Of a DNA stretch of 64,000 nt, positions 51,121 through 60,478 are shown one piece after another. Each line of letters begins with the position of its first letter. Position 1 is the first letter of the stretch. The stretch spans positions 1 to 64,000 of the forward strand of contig NZ_FWXD01000019.1 of assembly GCF_900176275.1 (NCBI RefSeq), written 5' to 3'. A program made the position numbers and the translations under genes. The notes beneath the pieces were generated by a model, which searched no databases, was not told the DNA's origin, and saw only the letters and a list, made by a program, of their open reading frames with translations. The DNA is from Andreprevotia lacus DSM 23236. GTDB lineage: Bacteria > Pseudomonadota > Gammaproteobacteria > Burkholderiales > Chitinibacteraceae.

Positions 51121-51574
51121 ATCGCGCAATGCGCTCCAGTTGAAAATTCCAGCCGTTGTTGTTGGCGCGGAAGGCTTCCAGGCGGCGGTGCGGCGGCACG
51201 TTGTCGAAGCCACTCTCCTCCACCGTCAGCACTGTGGCGTTGCCATCGGCATCGGCCAGCTTGAACACCACCAGCGTGGGCGTTTCCAGCGAGTAGTCCA
51301 CGCTGGCGTCCTTGGGATAGGGGTGCCAGCGATAGGACATGAGGTGCGGGGCTTCGATGCGCTCGATCACCACGTCAAACGCCATGTGCTCGCAGCCGGG
51401 GATGGTGATGGGGCCGCGCGTGCGCTGGCCGGCGGCAAAGGTCTGGCCGCTGAGGTCGGCCCCGAACCACTGGCCAAAGGTTTCAGCATTCGCCAGCGCG
51501 GCCCACACGCGTTCGCGCGGGGCGTTGATGACGATGTTGCGGGCAATGCGGTCGGTTTCCACTGCGGTATCCAT
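51104..51574 (-). CDS. SRPBCC/AHSA1 family protein
   Basis: A 156-residue START-like fold protein. IARNIVINAPRERVWAALANAETFGQWFGADLSG and FKLADADGNATVLTVEESGFDNVP are typical. These proteins bind small hydrophobic ligands; activity is unknown. Start 51574 is chosen because AAGGAG sits 9 nt upstream, while the upstream ATG at 51601 overlaps the previous stop (ATGA) but lacks a site. It overlaps the ArsR gene by 17 nt. Confidence 0.88.
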   Translation of the reverse strand: MDTAVETDRIARNIVINAPRERVWAALANAETFGQWFGADLSGQTFAAGQRTRGPITIPGCEHMAFDVVIERIEAPHLMSYRWHPYPKDASVDYSLETPTLVVFKLADADGNATVLTVEESGFDNVPPHRRLEAFRANNNGWNFQLERIARYVTAV

Positions 51575-51597
51575 GGTTGCGATCTCCTTGCTGGCGT

Positions 51598-52068
51598 TCA
51601 TTGCGCGGCTGCTTCGGCGCAGCTGCTGGCGGCGGGCGTGCCCTGCCCGGTTTGTGCGTATTGCTGCAGGCTGGCCAGGAAATGATCCCAGCCGCCGCTG
51701 CACAGATCGTAGCATTCCAGCGTGGGCGTCAGGCCGATATGCTCGAAATCCAGCCGCGTGCGGCCGTCATCCAGCCCGGTCAGGCGGAAAGACAGCTCGG
51801 TGCCCACCCATTCGTCGTGGCGCTTGAGAGTATCGACGGCCAGATGCGCCACGGTGCAGCGCCAGCGCACCTCGCGCGCCGGGTCGAGCTTTTCGATGCG
51901 CATGTGCTTGTAGTGCGCGCCAAAGCGGAAGCGCAATTCGCCGCCCACGCCGGTGGCAACGTCGCAATCAGCCGTCCACCAGCCACGCAGGCCGTCGGCG
52001 GTGGTGAGTGCAGCGTAAACGGTGGCCGGGCTGGCCGCAATGATCAGACTGCTTTGGTAATGACTCAT
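51598..52068 (-). CDS. SRPBCC family protein
   Basis: A 156-residue START-like protein and first gene of the operon. The N-terminus YQSSLIIAASPATVYAALTTADGLRGWWTADCD and the C-terminal DFEHIGL and GGWDHFLASLQQYAQ are family features. It is probably a distant paralogue of the next gene. The two palindromic operators start 15 bp upstream of its ATG, giving tight control by ArsR. Confidence 0.88.
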   Translation of the reverse strand: MSHYQSSLIIAASPATVYAALTTADGLRGWWTADCDVATGVGGELRFRFGAHYKHMRIEKLDPAREVRWRCTVAHLAVDTLKRHDEWVGTELSFRLTGLDDGRTRLDFEHIGLTPTLECYDLCSGGWDHFLASLQQYAQTGQGTPAASSCAEAAAQ

Positions 52069-52082
52069 GATGGCTCCTTAAG

Positions 52083-52098
52083 GCAACCAATTGGTTGC
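52083..52098. promoter_or_regulatory. ArsR operator, perfect palindrome
   Basis: GCAACCAATTGGTTGC is a perfect 16-bp palindrome 15 bp upstream of the first SRPBCC gene. A second, near-identical copy lies 49 bp away. The match between a homodimeric ArsR regulator and paired palindromes supports autoregulation. Confidence 0.75.
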
Positions 52099-52131
52099 GT
52101 AAATTCATCATGCGCCAGCAAAACCGAAAAA

Positions 52132-52147
52132 GCAACCAAATAGTTGC
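52132..52147. promoter_or_regulatory. ArsR operator, second near-copy
   Basis: GCAACCAAATAGTTGC differs from the first operator at two central positions and keeps both GCAAC/GTTGC arms. The pair could allow cooperative binding or looping over the operon promoter. Confidence 0.68.
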
Positions 52148-52177
52148 ATTAAGTTTCTGTGCATCGTCAGGATGAAG

Positions 52178-52200
52178 AAAAAAGCCCGCGCATGGCGGGC
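52178..52200 (-). terminator. intrinsic terminator of the LLM oxidoreductase gene
   Basis: On the minus strand GCCCGC and GCGGGC pair around a 5-nt loop and are followed by six T residues. It lies about 50 bp after the stop of the flavin oxidoreductase gene and separates it from the SRPBCC operon. Confidence 0.85.
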
Positions 52201-52249
52201 CCGGAACGAATATCGGCAAAGTGCAAGACTGCAGACAGAGGTCTAGCCA

Positions 52250-53248
52250 TCAACCCCGCGCCTGCATCACCAGCTCGAACGACCTCAGCCGGTCGGCCGC
52301 TTCGAAGGTATCGGTGCAGATAATGATTTCATCCGCCTGCGTCTGATCGACGAAGGACTGCATCTTGGCCCGCACCGTCGCCACGTCGCCGATGGCAGTG
52401 GCGGCCAAGCGGGCGTTCACCAGCACCTCCTCACGCTCGTTCCACAGGCCGTGCATGCTGTCCACCGGCGGGTCCAGCGGGCCGCGCTGGTCGCGGATCA
52501 CGCGCAGCCAGCGCTGCTTGAGCGAGGTGGCCAGGTACTCGGCATGCGCCAGGGTATCGGCGGCGACAACGTTCATGCCCACCTGCACATAGGGCTGCTG
52601 CAAAGTGGCCGAGGGGCGGAAGCTGCGGCGATACAAATCCAGCGCGGGCAGCACGTTGTCGGGTGCGAAGTGGCTGGCAAAGCCGAACGGCAGGCCCAGC
52701 GTGCCGGCCAGTTGCGCGCTGTAGGCACCCGAGCCCAGCAGCCACACCGGCACGTCCAGCCCTTCGCCGGGGATGGCACGCACGTGCTCGCCCGCGCGCT
52801 CAGGCTTGAAATAGCCGCGCAGCTCGGCCAGCAGTTCGGCCATTTCGTTTTCGTCGGCAGACAGGTGCCGGCGCAGCGCGCGGGCGGTCAGGCCGTCGGT
52901 GCCGGGGGCGCGGCCCAGGCCGAGGTCGATGCGGCCGGGATAGAGCGAGGCCAGCGTGCCGAATTGCTCGGCAATGATCAGTGGCGCATGGTTGGGCAGC
53001 ATTACGCCGCCCGAGCCAACGCGGATACGCTGCGTCAGCGAGGCCACATAGCCGATCAGCACGCTGGTGGCCGAGCTGGCCACGCCAGCCAGATTGTGGT
53101 GCTCGGCCAGCCAGTAGCGCGTATAGCCCAGCGCCTCGGCATGGCGGGCCAGCGCGGCGGTGCGGGCGAAGGCTTCGCTGGCGTCGCCGCCACGGCGGAT
53201 GGTGGCCAGATCGAGCACCGACAGCGCGACGTCCGACAGTTGTTTCAT
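52250..53248 (-). CDS. LLM-class flavin-dependent oxidoreductase
   Basis: A 332-residue luciferase-like monooxygenase family protein. The start [27 protein letters not shown] matches the MsnO8-like subgroup; [42 protein letters not shown] and [17 protein letters not shown] are conserved. It probably uses FMN with NADH. Start 53248 gives the family N-terminus; a longer frame adds 48 unconserved residues. It is divergent from the thiamine operon, with the TPP riboswitch between them. Confidence 0.93.
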   Translation of the reverse strand: MKQLSDVALSVLDLATIRRGGDASEAFARTAALARHAEALGYTRYWLAEHHNLAGVASSATSVLIGYVASLTQRIRVGSGGVMLPNHAPLIIAEQFGTLASLYPGRIDLGLGRAPGTDGLTARALRRHLSADENEMAELLAELRGYFKPERAGEHVRAIPGEGLDVPVWLLGSGAYSAQLAGTLGLPFGFASHFAPDNVLPALDLYRRSFRPSATLQQPYVQVGMNVVAADTLAHAEYLATSLKQRWLRVIRDQRGPLDPPVDSMHGLWNEREEVLVNARLAATAIGDVATVRAKMQSFVDQTQADEIIICTDTFEAADRLRSFELVMQARG

Positions 53249-53393
53249 GATGCAGCTCCCACAGGCAGATATGCCTATACTGCGGCCGCTGGCGCGGGAT
53301 TCAACCGCGCTGGCAACAGGGGTTTTGCGCGCGGTCAAAAGCACGCCGCAGCAGCATTGACAGCACCGCCCACGCATGCGAACTTGCAACATC

Positions 53394-53516
53394 GCTCGGG
53401 GTGTTTGCTGCGGCAGACTGAGAGGCCGCCGGGCTTGCCTGCACGGGAATGCGCGCAGACAGGCTCATGACCAACCCGTTGAACCTGATCCGGATCATGC
53501 CGGCGTAGGAAAGCCG
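53394..53516 (+). promoter_or_regulatory. TPP riboswitch (THI element) upstream of thiM
   Basis: The conserved pieces are in order: CTCGGGGTG near 53396, CTGAGAGG near 53418, then ACCCGTTGAACCTGATCCGG, followed by ATGCCGGCGTAGGAAAG ending near 53513. It precedes thiM by about 45 bp and should switch off thiM-thiE-thiD when thiamine pyrophosphate is abundant. The loop between CTGAGA and ACCCG is moderately extended. Confidence 0.95.
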
Positions 53517-53559
53517 CTACCGCCCCTGCCCCGCATGCCGGTCCACACTGGATGCCGAC

Positions 53560-54405
53560 ATGTCTGCTACCACCCCCACCGAACAAGCCATCGATCTGGT
53601 CTGGCAGGATATCTATGCCGTACGCAGCCGCGCGCCGCTGGTGCACAACATCACCAATTATGTGGTGATGAACATCAGTGCCAACGCGCTGCTGGCCGCC
53701 GGGGCGTCGCCGGTGATGGCGCACGCACCTGAAGAAGTGGCCGATCTGGCGCGCATTGCCGGCGCGCTGGTGGTAAATATCGGCACGCTGTCCAGCCACT
53801 GGGTGGCGGCCATGCAGACCGCCATCGAGGCCGCACATATGGCGCGCACCCCCATCGTGCTCGACCCGGTGGGCGCCGGCGCCACGCCGTTCCGCGATGC
53901 CACGCTGGTCACCCTGCTTGATACCGCCCCGCCTACCGTGATCCGTGGCAATGCCTCCGAAATCATGGCGGTGGCCGGTTTTGATGCCAACACGCGCGGC
54001 GTGGACAGCACCACCGCATCACACGACGCCATCGAGGCCGCCAGCCAGCTGGCTGCCCGCACTGGCAGCGTAGTGTGCGTGAGTGGCGAGATTGATTACG
54101 TGATCGACGCGGCCGGCCGCGTGGCCGAGCTGGCCAATGGCGATGAATGGCTGACGCGCATGACCGGCACCGGCTGTTCCGCCAGTGCGCTGATCGGCGC
54201 CTTCTGTGCCGTGCAGGGCGACCCTTGGCGCGCCACCGTCTCGGCCATGAGCCTGGTGGCCATTGCCGGCGAAATTGCCGGCGGCAAGGTGCGCGAGCGC
54301 GGCCAGGGTGTAGGCAGTCTGCAAGCCACGTGGCTGGATGCGCTGCAGTTGCTGACGCGCGATCAACTGGCGGCCTTTTTGCGCGTCGAGGGCTTTCCGC
54401 AATGA
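53560..54405 (+). CDS. thiM: hydroxyethylthiazole kinase
   Basis: A 281-residue kinase for salvage of the thiazole half of thiamine. [52 protein letters not shown] and the catalytic [16 protein letters not shown] are all characteristic of ThiM. It overlaps thiE by 4 nt (ATGA), so thiM, thiE and thiD are one coupled operon downstream of the TPP riboswitch. Confidence 0.96.
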   Translation: MSATTPTEQAIDLVWQDIYAVRSRAPLVHNITNYVVMNISANALLAAGASPVMAHAPEEVADLARIAGALVVNIGTLSSHWVAAMQTAIEAAHMARTPIVLDPVGAGATPFRDATLVTLLDTAPPTVIRGNASEIMAVAGFDANTRGVDSTTASHDAIEAASQLAARTGSVVCVSGEIDYVIDAAGRVAELANGDEWLTRMTGTGCSASALIGAFCAVQGDPWRATVSAMSLVAIAGEIAGGKVRERGQGVGSLQATWLDALQLLTRDQLAAFLRVEGFPQ

Positions 54406-55052
54406 GCGCGGCGCCCCGCATCACGCGCGCACAGCTGGGCCTGTATCTGGTAACCGATGAGGCCGCCTGCAACGGCCGCGACCTGCTGGACGTGGTGGCC
54501 GAAGCCGTGGCCGGCGGCGTGCGCTGCGTGCAGCTGCGCGAAAAACACCTGGGCACGACCGCCTTTCTGGCCCGCGCCCGCGCCATGAAGGCGCTACTGG
54601 CGCCACTGGGCATTCCCTTCATCATCAACGACAGCATCGATATCGCCATGGCGGTGCAGGCCGATGGCGTGCACGTGGGCCAGCACGACGCGCACGTGAC
54701 CGACATCCGCCATATCTGGCCCGATGCCATCATCGGCCTGTCGGTCGAGAACCCGGCACAACTGCAGGCGGCGACGGCGCTGGATGTCGATTACCTCGGC
54801 ATCAGCCCCTTGTTTGCCACCGCCACCAAACCCGATGCTGCCCCGCCCTGGGGGCTGGACGGCTTGCGCCATATCCGCGCGCAAACCACGCTGCCACTGG
54901 TTGCCATCGGCGGCATCGATACCGATAACGCTGCCGATGTGCTGGCCGCCGGCGCCGACGGGCTGGCCGTGGTCAGCGCCATCTGCAGCGCCCCCTCGCC
55001 CCGTGCCGCAGCTGCGGCACTGGCTGCCTCTCTTTCCGGAATCACTGCATGA
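54402..55052 (+). CDS. thiE: thiamine-phosphate synthase
   Basis: A 216-residue TIM-barrel enzyme joining HMP pyrophosphate and thiazole phosphate to thiamine phosphate. [35 protein letters not shown], and the end [28 protein letters not shown] match ThiE. It overlaps both neighbours by 4 nt. Confidence 0.95.
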   Translation: MSAAPRITRAQLGLYLVTDEAACNGRDLLDVVAEAVAGGVRCVQLREKHLGTTAFLARARAMKALLAPLGIPFIINDSIDIAMAVQADGVHVGQHDAHVTDIRHIWPDAIIGLSVENPAQLQAATALDVDYLGISPLFATATKPDAAPPWGLDGLRHIRAQTTLPLVAIGGIDTDNAADVLAAGADGLAVVSAICSAPSPRAAAAALAASLSGITA

Positions 55053-55879
55053 CCCAGCAACACTATCCCCGCGTGCTCACCATTGCCGGCTCGGACAGCG
55101 GCGGTGGCGCCGGCATCCAGGCCGACCTGAAAACCTTTGCCGCGCTCGGCTGCTTCGGCATGAGCGCCATCACCGCGCTGACCGCGCAGAACACGCTGGG
55201 CGTGACCGCCATCCACGCCGTACCGGCCGACTTCCTCGCCGCGCAAATCGATGCGGTGTTCAGCGATATCGGTGTCGATGCAGTCAAGATCGGCATGCTG
55301 CACGCGCCCGAGGTGGTCGATGTCGTTGCCACCAAGCTGCGTCAGTGGCGACCCGCCACCGTGGTGCTCGACCCGGTGATGGTAGCCACCAGCGGCGCCA
55401 AGCTGATCGAAGACGCCACCATCAGCCGCATGGTGGCCGAGCTGTTCCCGCTTGCCACCGTCGTCACCCCCAATCTGGACGAGCTGGCGCTGCTGGTCGA
55501 TGCCGCGCAGATCAGCGATGCCATGCAACTGGAAACCGCCGCGCTGCGCCTGCTGGGCATGGGCTGCCGCGCCGTGCTGGCCAAGGGCGGCCATCTGGAC
55601 GGCGCCACCGTCACCGACGTGCTGGTGCGCAACGACGGCCACCGCCACGCCTATACCTCGCCCCGCATCGCATCGAACAACCTGCACGGCACCGGCTGCA
55701 CGCTGTCGTCGGCCATCGCCGCACACAGCGCCCTCGGCCTGCCGCTGGAAGACGCCATCACCGCCGCGCGCAGCTTCATTGCCGGTGCGATCGAACATGG
55801 CGCCACAGTGAAAACCGGCCAAGGGCACGGGCCACTGAACCATGGTTATGCGCCACGGGTTATGCGCATCCTCGATTGA
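55049..55879 (+). CDS. thiD: hydroxymethylpyrimidine (phosphomethylpyrimidine) kinase
   Basis: A 276-residue ribokinase-fold enzyme phosphorylating HMP and HMP phosphate. [51 protein letters not shown], and [19 protein letters not shown] are the conserved blocks. Last gene of the thiMED salvage operon. With CytX (HMP uptake) elsewhere in the window, this suggests salvage of both thiamine halves. Confidence 0.96.
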   Translation: MTQQHYPRVLTIAGSDSGGGAGIQADLKTFAALGCFGMSAITALTAQNTLGVTAIHAVPADFLAAQIDAVFSDIGVDAVKIGMLHAPEVVDVVATKLRQWRPATVVLDPVMVATSGAKLIEDATISRMVAELFPLATVVTPNLDELALLVDAAQISDAMQLETAALRLLGMGCRAVLAKGGHLDGATVTDVLVRNDGHRHAYTSPRIASNNLHGTGCTLSSAIAAHSALGLPLEDAITAARSFIAGAIEHGATVKTGQGHGPLNHGYAPRVMRILD

Positions 55880-55940
55880 GTCGGGTCGGGCTTCGCATCA
55901 GGTCTGCCTCAGCATGCCTTTTGTAAAGGCTGGCTTCATG

Positions 55941-56072
55941 CCGCTGACGAGCGGCAGCGAGGCTCCCTCGCGGCGGCGAGGGCGGGGGGCGTGGAATCAA
56001 TCAAAGCGCGCCGCGGCTTCGTTCGCAGCTATCCGTAAGCGCACGGCTTGGCCGGGTGCTTGATGCCGGTTT
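55941..56072 (+). repeat. 132-bp dispersed intergenic repeat, copy B
   Basis: Gapless match to the reverse complement of 16436-16567. It lies between thiD and the convergent outer-membrane protein gene. The conserved 5' part contains the CCCTCGC/GCGAGGG inverted repeat and a run of G residues (near 55982-55989). Confidence 0.8.
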
Positions 56073-56108
56073 ATCTGCTGATAACGGCCAGAGATACATG
56101 GCAGGCGC

Positions 56109-56978
56109 TCACCAGCGATAGCGCAATTCCAGATATGCCGTGCTGGTGCGTGGCGCATGCAGCGGGGCGGCAAGCGTGGTGTTGTAGGCCAGCTTGAGAA
56201 TGCGGTCCGGGCTCAGGCGCCAGAGCAGGGTGCTGCCCGCCTGCCAGTTGCGCAGCGCCCTGTCCTGCGTGCGCCCGTTCAGCTCGGTGTCGCCGCCTTG
56301 CTGGTAGGCCACGTCGAGCGATACCCAGCAGCGCCGGTCGAGATCGGCGCTGGCGTGGCCCTCCAGCGTGTAGAGCGGCGACTGGTGCAGCGCAGCCCCG
56401 CCACTGCCCTGGCTATCCAGATAGAGCGTGCTGTTGCCCAGCAACTCCAGCAACACTGGGCCACTGCGGCGGGCAAACTGCAGCTCGCCGCGTGCCGCCC
56501 AGCGCCCTTGCCCCGGGTTGGCCTGCCGGCGCGGGTCGTAATCGCCGGTGGGGACAAACAGCGATAGCGATGCCCCGCTGGACCAGCCCTCCTGGCTGAA
56601 GTTGTCGAATGCCACATTGCCCAGCGCGGGGCTGTTCCACAAGCCACGCCCGTAGGTGACCACCACATCGCCCAGGCCCGCGGCGCTGCGATCAGGCAGG
56701 CCGTTGTCGAAACGCATGCTGCTGTCCGCATACGGCACCAGAATCTGCAGCAAGCCCAGCTGCCCGGCGCTGTCGAAATAGCGGGTAAAGCGCAGCTGGG
56801 AGCTGTAGTTGGTCTGGTGCAGGTCGCTGCCGTCGGCCAGCTTGAGGGTGGTATCGACGTAGACCTCACGCAGCTGGATCAGCTGCGTGCCCACCGGGGT
56901 CAGCACATAGCTGCGTGCGTCGGCAGCCCATGCGGCGTGCGCCAGCAGCAGCATGATGATGGCCAGCAATTTGTTCAT
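56109..56978 (-). CDS. outer-membrane beta-barrel protein, phenol-MetA-degradation-like
   Basis: A 289-residue exported protein. Signal peptide to about residue 18 (AWA), followed by alternating amphipathic strands (DLHQTNYSSQLRFTRYFDSAG, GLGDVVVTYGRGLWNS, ASLSLFVPTGDYDP) and a terminal aromatic strand (YLELRYRW), the signal of outer-membrane barrels. It resembles the MetA/phenol-degradation outer-membrane family, proteins of unknown transport substrate. It stands alone between thiD (convergent) and cytX (same strand). Confidence 0.78.
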   Translation of the reverse strand: MNKLLAIIMLLLAHAAWAADARSYVLTPVGTQLIQLREVYVDTTLKLADGSDLHQTNYSSQLRFTRYFDSAGQLGLLQILVPYADSSMRFDNGLPDRSAAGLGDVVVTYGRGLWNSPALGNVAFDNFSQEGWSSGASLSLFVPTGDYDPRRQANPGQGRWAARGELQFARRSGPVLLELLGNSTLYLDSQGSGGAALHQSPLYTLEGHASADLDRRCWVSLDVAYQQGGDTELNGRTQDRALRNWQAGSTLLWRLSPDRILKLAYNTTLAAPLHAPRTSTAYLELRYRW

Positions 56979-57054
56979 GGGCAGCCTGCGCAGCAGAACG
57001 ATGCTTCATGCTAGGCCAGTGCGACTGTTGCAGCCATATGGCAGCCACCGGCAT

Positions 57055-57082
57055 GAAAAAACCGCACCCGAGGGTGCGGTTT
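57055..57082 (-). terminator. intrinsic terminator of cytX
   Basis: AAACCGCACCC and GGGTGCGGTTT pair around a 2-3 nt loop; the minus-strand read ends in six T residues. It follows the cytX stop by about 20 bp. Confidence 0.92.
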
Positions 57083-57100
57083 ATCCAGTCACGGCGCCGA

Positions 57101-58372
57101 TCAGGCGGCAGCAGTGCGGCGCACGCGGATGGCTGCCAGCGCGTAGTACAGCGCAAACGCCGCCAGCAAGGACGGCAGCGACGCGCCCACGCTGGGGTAA
57201 ACGCGGCTGACGATCTGGTACACGGCGATGCCGGCAATCCACGCCAGCGTGCCTGGCCAGACGATGGCGGGCGTGTCGGCTGCCGGCAAGCGCGGCGACG
57301 TGCCATGGTGCGCGATCACCACGCCGAACAGCGGCACGAACACCGAGCCCAGCAGGTAAAGGAAGTTCTGGTAGTTCTGGATCGGCAGCAGCAACGCCAG
57401 CACCGTGGCCACCACGGCCAGCAGCGGGCCGAACGAGCCCACCGGCACACGCGGCAGCAAGCTGTGGCTGGATACCGCGGCCGAGTACAGGTCGCCATAG
57501 CCGTTGTCCACTTCGTCCACCAGCAACAGGCCCAACGCCAGCGCACCACTGGCACCCAGCAGGATGGTGGCAACCATATCGCTGCCCGGGTGCACGGCGG
57601 CAATCAGGATGGCCAAGGCAAAGCACCAGATATTGGCCAGCGCATAGCCGATGCCGATGCCGGTTACCGCACTGCGGCCATTGCGGCTGAAGCGCGTGTA
57701 GTCAGCTACCAGCGGCAACCACGAAATCGGCATGGCGATGACCAGGTCGACCGCCGCGCCGAAGCCCATGCTGCCGTCGCCGGCACGCGCCCAGAATTTG
57801 TCCCAGCCAAACTGGCTGACTTCGCCGACGAAGCGCACGGTCAGCCAGCCCAGGGCGGCCAGCATCAGCGCCAGCCCGGCACGGCGGATGAACTGGCGCA
57901 CGATGCCCACCATGGACAGGCACAGCAGCCCCAGCAGCAGCAGGCCCACCAGCACGGTGAACACAGCCGGTTTGTCCCAGCCCCAGGTCTGTTTGGCAAT
58001 GCCGGACAGGCCGTCACGGATCACGACGATTTCAAAAATGGCCCAACCCAGCAACTGCAGCACATTGGCGCCCACCGGCAGCACCGCCGCATGGCGGCCC
58101 AGTGCCGGCCAGATCAGCCCGGCGCTGGATACACCCGACTGCGCACCCAGCCAGCCTACCCATACCAGCAGCGCGGTGCCGATCAGGGTGCCCAGCACGA
58201 TGGCCGCAAACGCCGCCGCAGCGCCCAGCCCCGGTACGAGGAAGGTGCCGGCCTGGATGACCAGGAGACCCACGCCCAGGCTGCCCCACAGGGCGAAATG
58301 ATCAGAGAAACCGAGCTTGCGCTCGGACAGGGGCACCGCTTGCAGCGCGGTATTGACGACATTGCCGGACAT
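57101..58372 (-). CDS. cytX: hydroxymethylpyrimidine permease CytX
   Basis: A 423-residue inner-membrane permease of the cytosine/purine NCS1 family with about twelve membrane segments. LGFSDHFALWGSLGVGLLVIQAGTFLVPG, MPISWLPLVADYTRFSRNG and VDEVDNGYGDLYSAA match CytX, the putative HMP transporter commonly placed behind THI elements. Start 58372 is chosen because AGGAAAG precedes it, eight codons inside a longer frame. A TPP riboswitch lies about 80 bp upstream on the same strand and a terminator follows the stop. Confidence 0.92.
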   Translation of the reverse strand: MSGNVVNTALQAVPLSERKLGFSDHFALWGSLGVGLLVIQAGTFLVPGLGAAAAFAAIVLGTLIGTALLVWVGWLGAQSGVSSAGLIWPALGRHAAVLPVGANVLQLLGWAIFEIVVIRDGLSGIAKQTWGWDKPAVFTVLVGLLLLGLLCLSMVGIVRQFIRRAGLALMLAALGWLTVRFVGEVSQFGWDKFWARAGDGSMGFGAAVDLVIAMPISWLPLVADYTRFSRNGRSAVTGIGIGYALANIWCFALAILIAAVHPGSDMVATILLGASGALALGLLLVDEVDNGYGDLYSAAVSSHSLLPRVPVGSFGPLLAVVATVLALLLPIQNYQNFLYLLGSVFVPLFGVVIAHHGTSPRLPAADTPAIVWPGTLAWIAGIAVYQIVSRVYPSVGASLPSLLAAFALYYALAAIRVRRTAAA

Positions 58373-58450
58373 GGCCGCTTTCCTGAATGAATACATGGAA
58401 CGATCAGGCGGCCAGCGGGGGGAGGAAAGCAGATAAACCGGAACGGCAGA

Positions 58451-58540
58451 CGCTTCCCTACGCCGGCACGACCCGGATCAGGTTCGACGGGTTGGCAGCG
58501 CACTGCCTCTCAGCCGGTCTTTCCGGCACCCCGAGCAGCG
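58451..58540 (-). promoter_or_regulatory. TPP riboswitch (THI element) upstream of cytX
   Basis: Read on the minus strand: CTCGGGGTGCCGG, then CTGAGAGGC, then ACCCGTCGAACCTGATCCGG, then GTGCCGGCGTAGGGAAGCG. All THI-box elements are present with a compact loop. It sits about 80 bp before the cytX start and makes HMP uptake thiamine-repressible. Confidence 0.95.
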
Positions 58541-58616
58541 GCCAAGATCGCATGCGGGCCGTGCAGCGTCAAGCCGTGGCGGCTGTACGGCCGGCCAGGG
58601 CTTGCGCGTTTTAGTG

Positions 58617-58838
58617 TTACTTCTTCAGCTCGCCGACCACCACCACGAGGATACCGCCCACCAGCAATACCCAGCCCAGCTCGGGCGGGATGGGCAGTTT
58701 CTTCTCATGCTCGGCCGTGGCCTTGAGCGGGCCCAGCTCGAATACTTTCTCTTCGGTCTTGTAGGTGTACTGGCTCAGGCCCAGCGCCACCGCGCCCAGT
58801 ATGATCAGCGAGATGCCGATCAGCAGCGTTTTTTTCAT
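58617..58838 (-). CDS. small two-span membrane protein (DUF3185-like)
   Basis: A 73-residue protein with hydrophobic segments at about 4-22 (LLIGISLIILGAVALGL) and 53-70 (GWVLLVGGILVVVVG) separated by a Lys/Glu-rich loop. The pattern fits DUF3185-like inner-membrane proteins of unknown function. Three ATGs in a row open the frame; the third is preferred for its spacing to CGGGGA. Confidence 0.7.
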   Translation of the reverse strand: MKKTLLIGISLIILGAVALGLSQYTYKTEEKVFELGPLKATAEHEKKLPIPPELGWVLLVGGILVVVVGELKK

Positions 58839-58998
58839 CATCATCCCCGTGCTTGTTGCTGCATGCCTGTCTCCGGCACGCTGGCGCGCAGTTTAACCGG
58901 AAAGCGTTGCAGCCGCTGTACGCTGGCACACCGGCAGGCATGCAAAATCAATAGAACGAACGTACAATAAGAGCACGCCAACCGCCCGCCTGTTACCC

Positions 58999-60069
58999 GT
59001 GCGCAAGATCATTCATATCGACTGCGACTGCTTTTATGCCTCGGTGGAAATGCGCGACCGCCCCGAGTTGCGCAACGTGCCGCTGGGTGTGGGCGGCCGG
59101 CCCGAGCAACGCGGCGTGATCGCCACCTGCAACTATCCGGCACGCAAGTTTGGCGTGCACTCGGCCATGCCCACCGTCACTGCATTCAAGCGCTGCCCGG
59201 ATCTGGTGCTGGTGCCACCGGATTTCGAACGCTACCGCGCCGCATCGCGCGCGGTGCATGCCATATTCCGCGACTACACCGCGCTGATCGAGCCGCTGTC
59301 GCTGGACGAAGCCTATCTGGACGTGAGCGACGCCACGCGCTGCCACGGCAGCGCCACCCTGATCGCGCAGGAAATCCGCGCCCGCATCGAGGCCGAAGTG
59401 GGCATCACCGCCAGCGCCGGCATTGCCAGCAACAAGCTGATTGCCAAGATCGCCAGCGACTGGCACAAGCCCGACGGCCAGTTCGTGGTGCGGCCGGAAG
59501 AAATCGACGCCTTCATCGCCCCGCTGCCGGTGAAAAAACTGTGGGGCGTGGGCAAGGTAACCGCAGCGCGCCTGAATGCCGCCGGCGCGGAAACCTGCGC
59601 CGATCTGCAGCAATGGCCGCAGGAGCGGCTGGTGCGCGAATACGGCAAGATGGGCCTGTCGCTATACCGGCAATGCCGGGGCATCGACCACCGGGCGGTG
59701 GAGCCCAACCAGGTACGCAAGTCGCTGTCGGTCGAAAACACCTATCCCAATGATCTGGTCGGCCTGCCCGAATGCGTAGCCGCGCTGCCGGCACTGTGGG
59801 ACGACTTCAGCCGCCGCTTTGCCCGCTGCGATACCTTGCCGCACAAGGCTTTCGTCAAGATCAAGTTCAACGACTTCACGCAAACCACCATGGAGTGCGT
59901 GCACAGCGCCCCCACCCCGGCGCTGTTCGAGCAACTGCTGGCCAGCGCCTGGCAGCGCAAAAGCCGCCCGGTACGGCTGCTGGGCATCGGTGTGCGCTTT
60001 GACGAAGGCCACGCCCCCGTCCCGGCCGCCAGCCTGCCGCTGTGGGATGATGCGGACGCAATGCGCTAG
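58999..60069 (+). CDS. dinB: DNA polymerase IV (DinB)
   Basis: A 356-residue Y-family translesion polymerase. The catalytic carboxylates lie in IIHIDCDCFYASVEM and SLDEAYLDVSD; TCNYPARKFGVHSAMP and the helix-hairpin-helix VKKLWGVGKVTAARLNAAG are typical. The little-finger domain runs to about 340. The final ASLPLW may be the beta-clamp contact. GTG start at 58999. I found no convincing LexA box upstream. A zinc-ribbon membrane protein gene follows. Confidence 0.96.
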   Translation: MRKIIHIDCDCFYASVEMRDRPELRNVPLGVGGRPEQRGVIATCNYPARKFGVHSAMPTVTAFKRCPDLVLVPPDFERYRAASRAVHAIFRDYTALIEPLSLDEAYLDVSDATRCHGSATLIAQEIRARIEAEVGITASAGIASNKLIAKIASDWHKPDGQFVVRPEEIDAFIAPLPVKKLWGVGKVTAARLNAAGAETCADLQQWPQERLVREYGKMGLSLYRQCRGIDHRAVEPNQVRKSLSVENTYPNDLVGLPECVAALPALWDDFSRRFARCDTLPHKAFVKIKFNDFTQTTMECVHSAPTPALFEQLLASAWQRKSRPVRLLGIGVRFDEGHAPVPAASLPLWDDADAMR

Positions 60070-60146
60070 CCGGTACTTTGCAGCCGCAGGGCGATCCCCT
60101 AAAGTGATCGGCCCGGCCCCCCCCGCTGACTGTCCCTGATCGCACC

Positions 60147-60434
60147 ATGTCCGAACCACCCATCGACCTCGCCGCCTATCGCAAACGCCGCGCCCGCGCG
60201 CAGCGGCCCGGCCTGTTTGCCTGGCTGCGCCGCCGCAATGCCGTGGTGGAGCGTCAATGCGTGCGCTGCGGCCATGCACTCGCCCAGCACGCCAGCTGGT
60301 GCCAGCACTGCGGCGTGCACTATGCGCAAGCGGCAGAAGACGGCGTGGAAACCCGCCCGGCCTGGATCTTCTGGGTAGCCGGGCTGGTATTGATTGCATT
60401 GATCGGTGGGGCTGTGCTGCCGCTGTTCCGCTAA
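60147..60434 (+). CDS. zinc-ribbon single-span membrane protein
   Basis: A 95-residue protein: basic N-terminus (LAAYRKRRARAQRP), a zinc ribbon with CVRCG and CQHCG (near residues 38 and 51), and one C-terminal membrane segment (about 72-92). It is probably anchored with its ribbon in the cytoplasm. Role unknown; it follows dinB by 77 bp. Confidence 0.72.
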   Translation: MSEPPIDLAAYRKRRARAQRPGLFAWLRRRNAVVERQCVRCGHALAQHASWCQHCGVHYAQAAEDGVETRPAWIFWVAGLVLIALIGGAVLPLFR

Positions 60435-60478
60435 GCACCGTCAGCGATGATGCCGGCAACGCTGGCTTCAGTGGATGC

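Noticed and set aside
58900-58998. LexA box upstream of dinB
   Set aside because: No CTGT-N8-ACAG match could be found in the upstream region.
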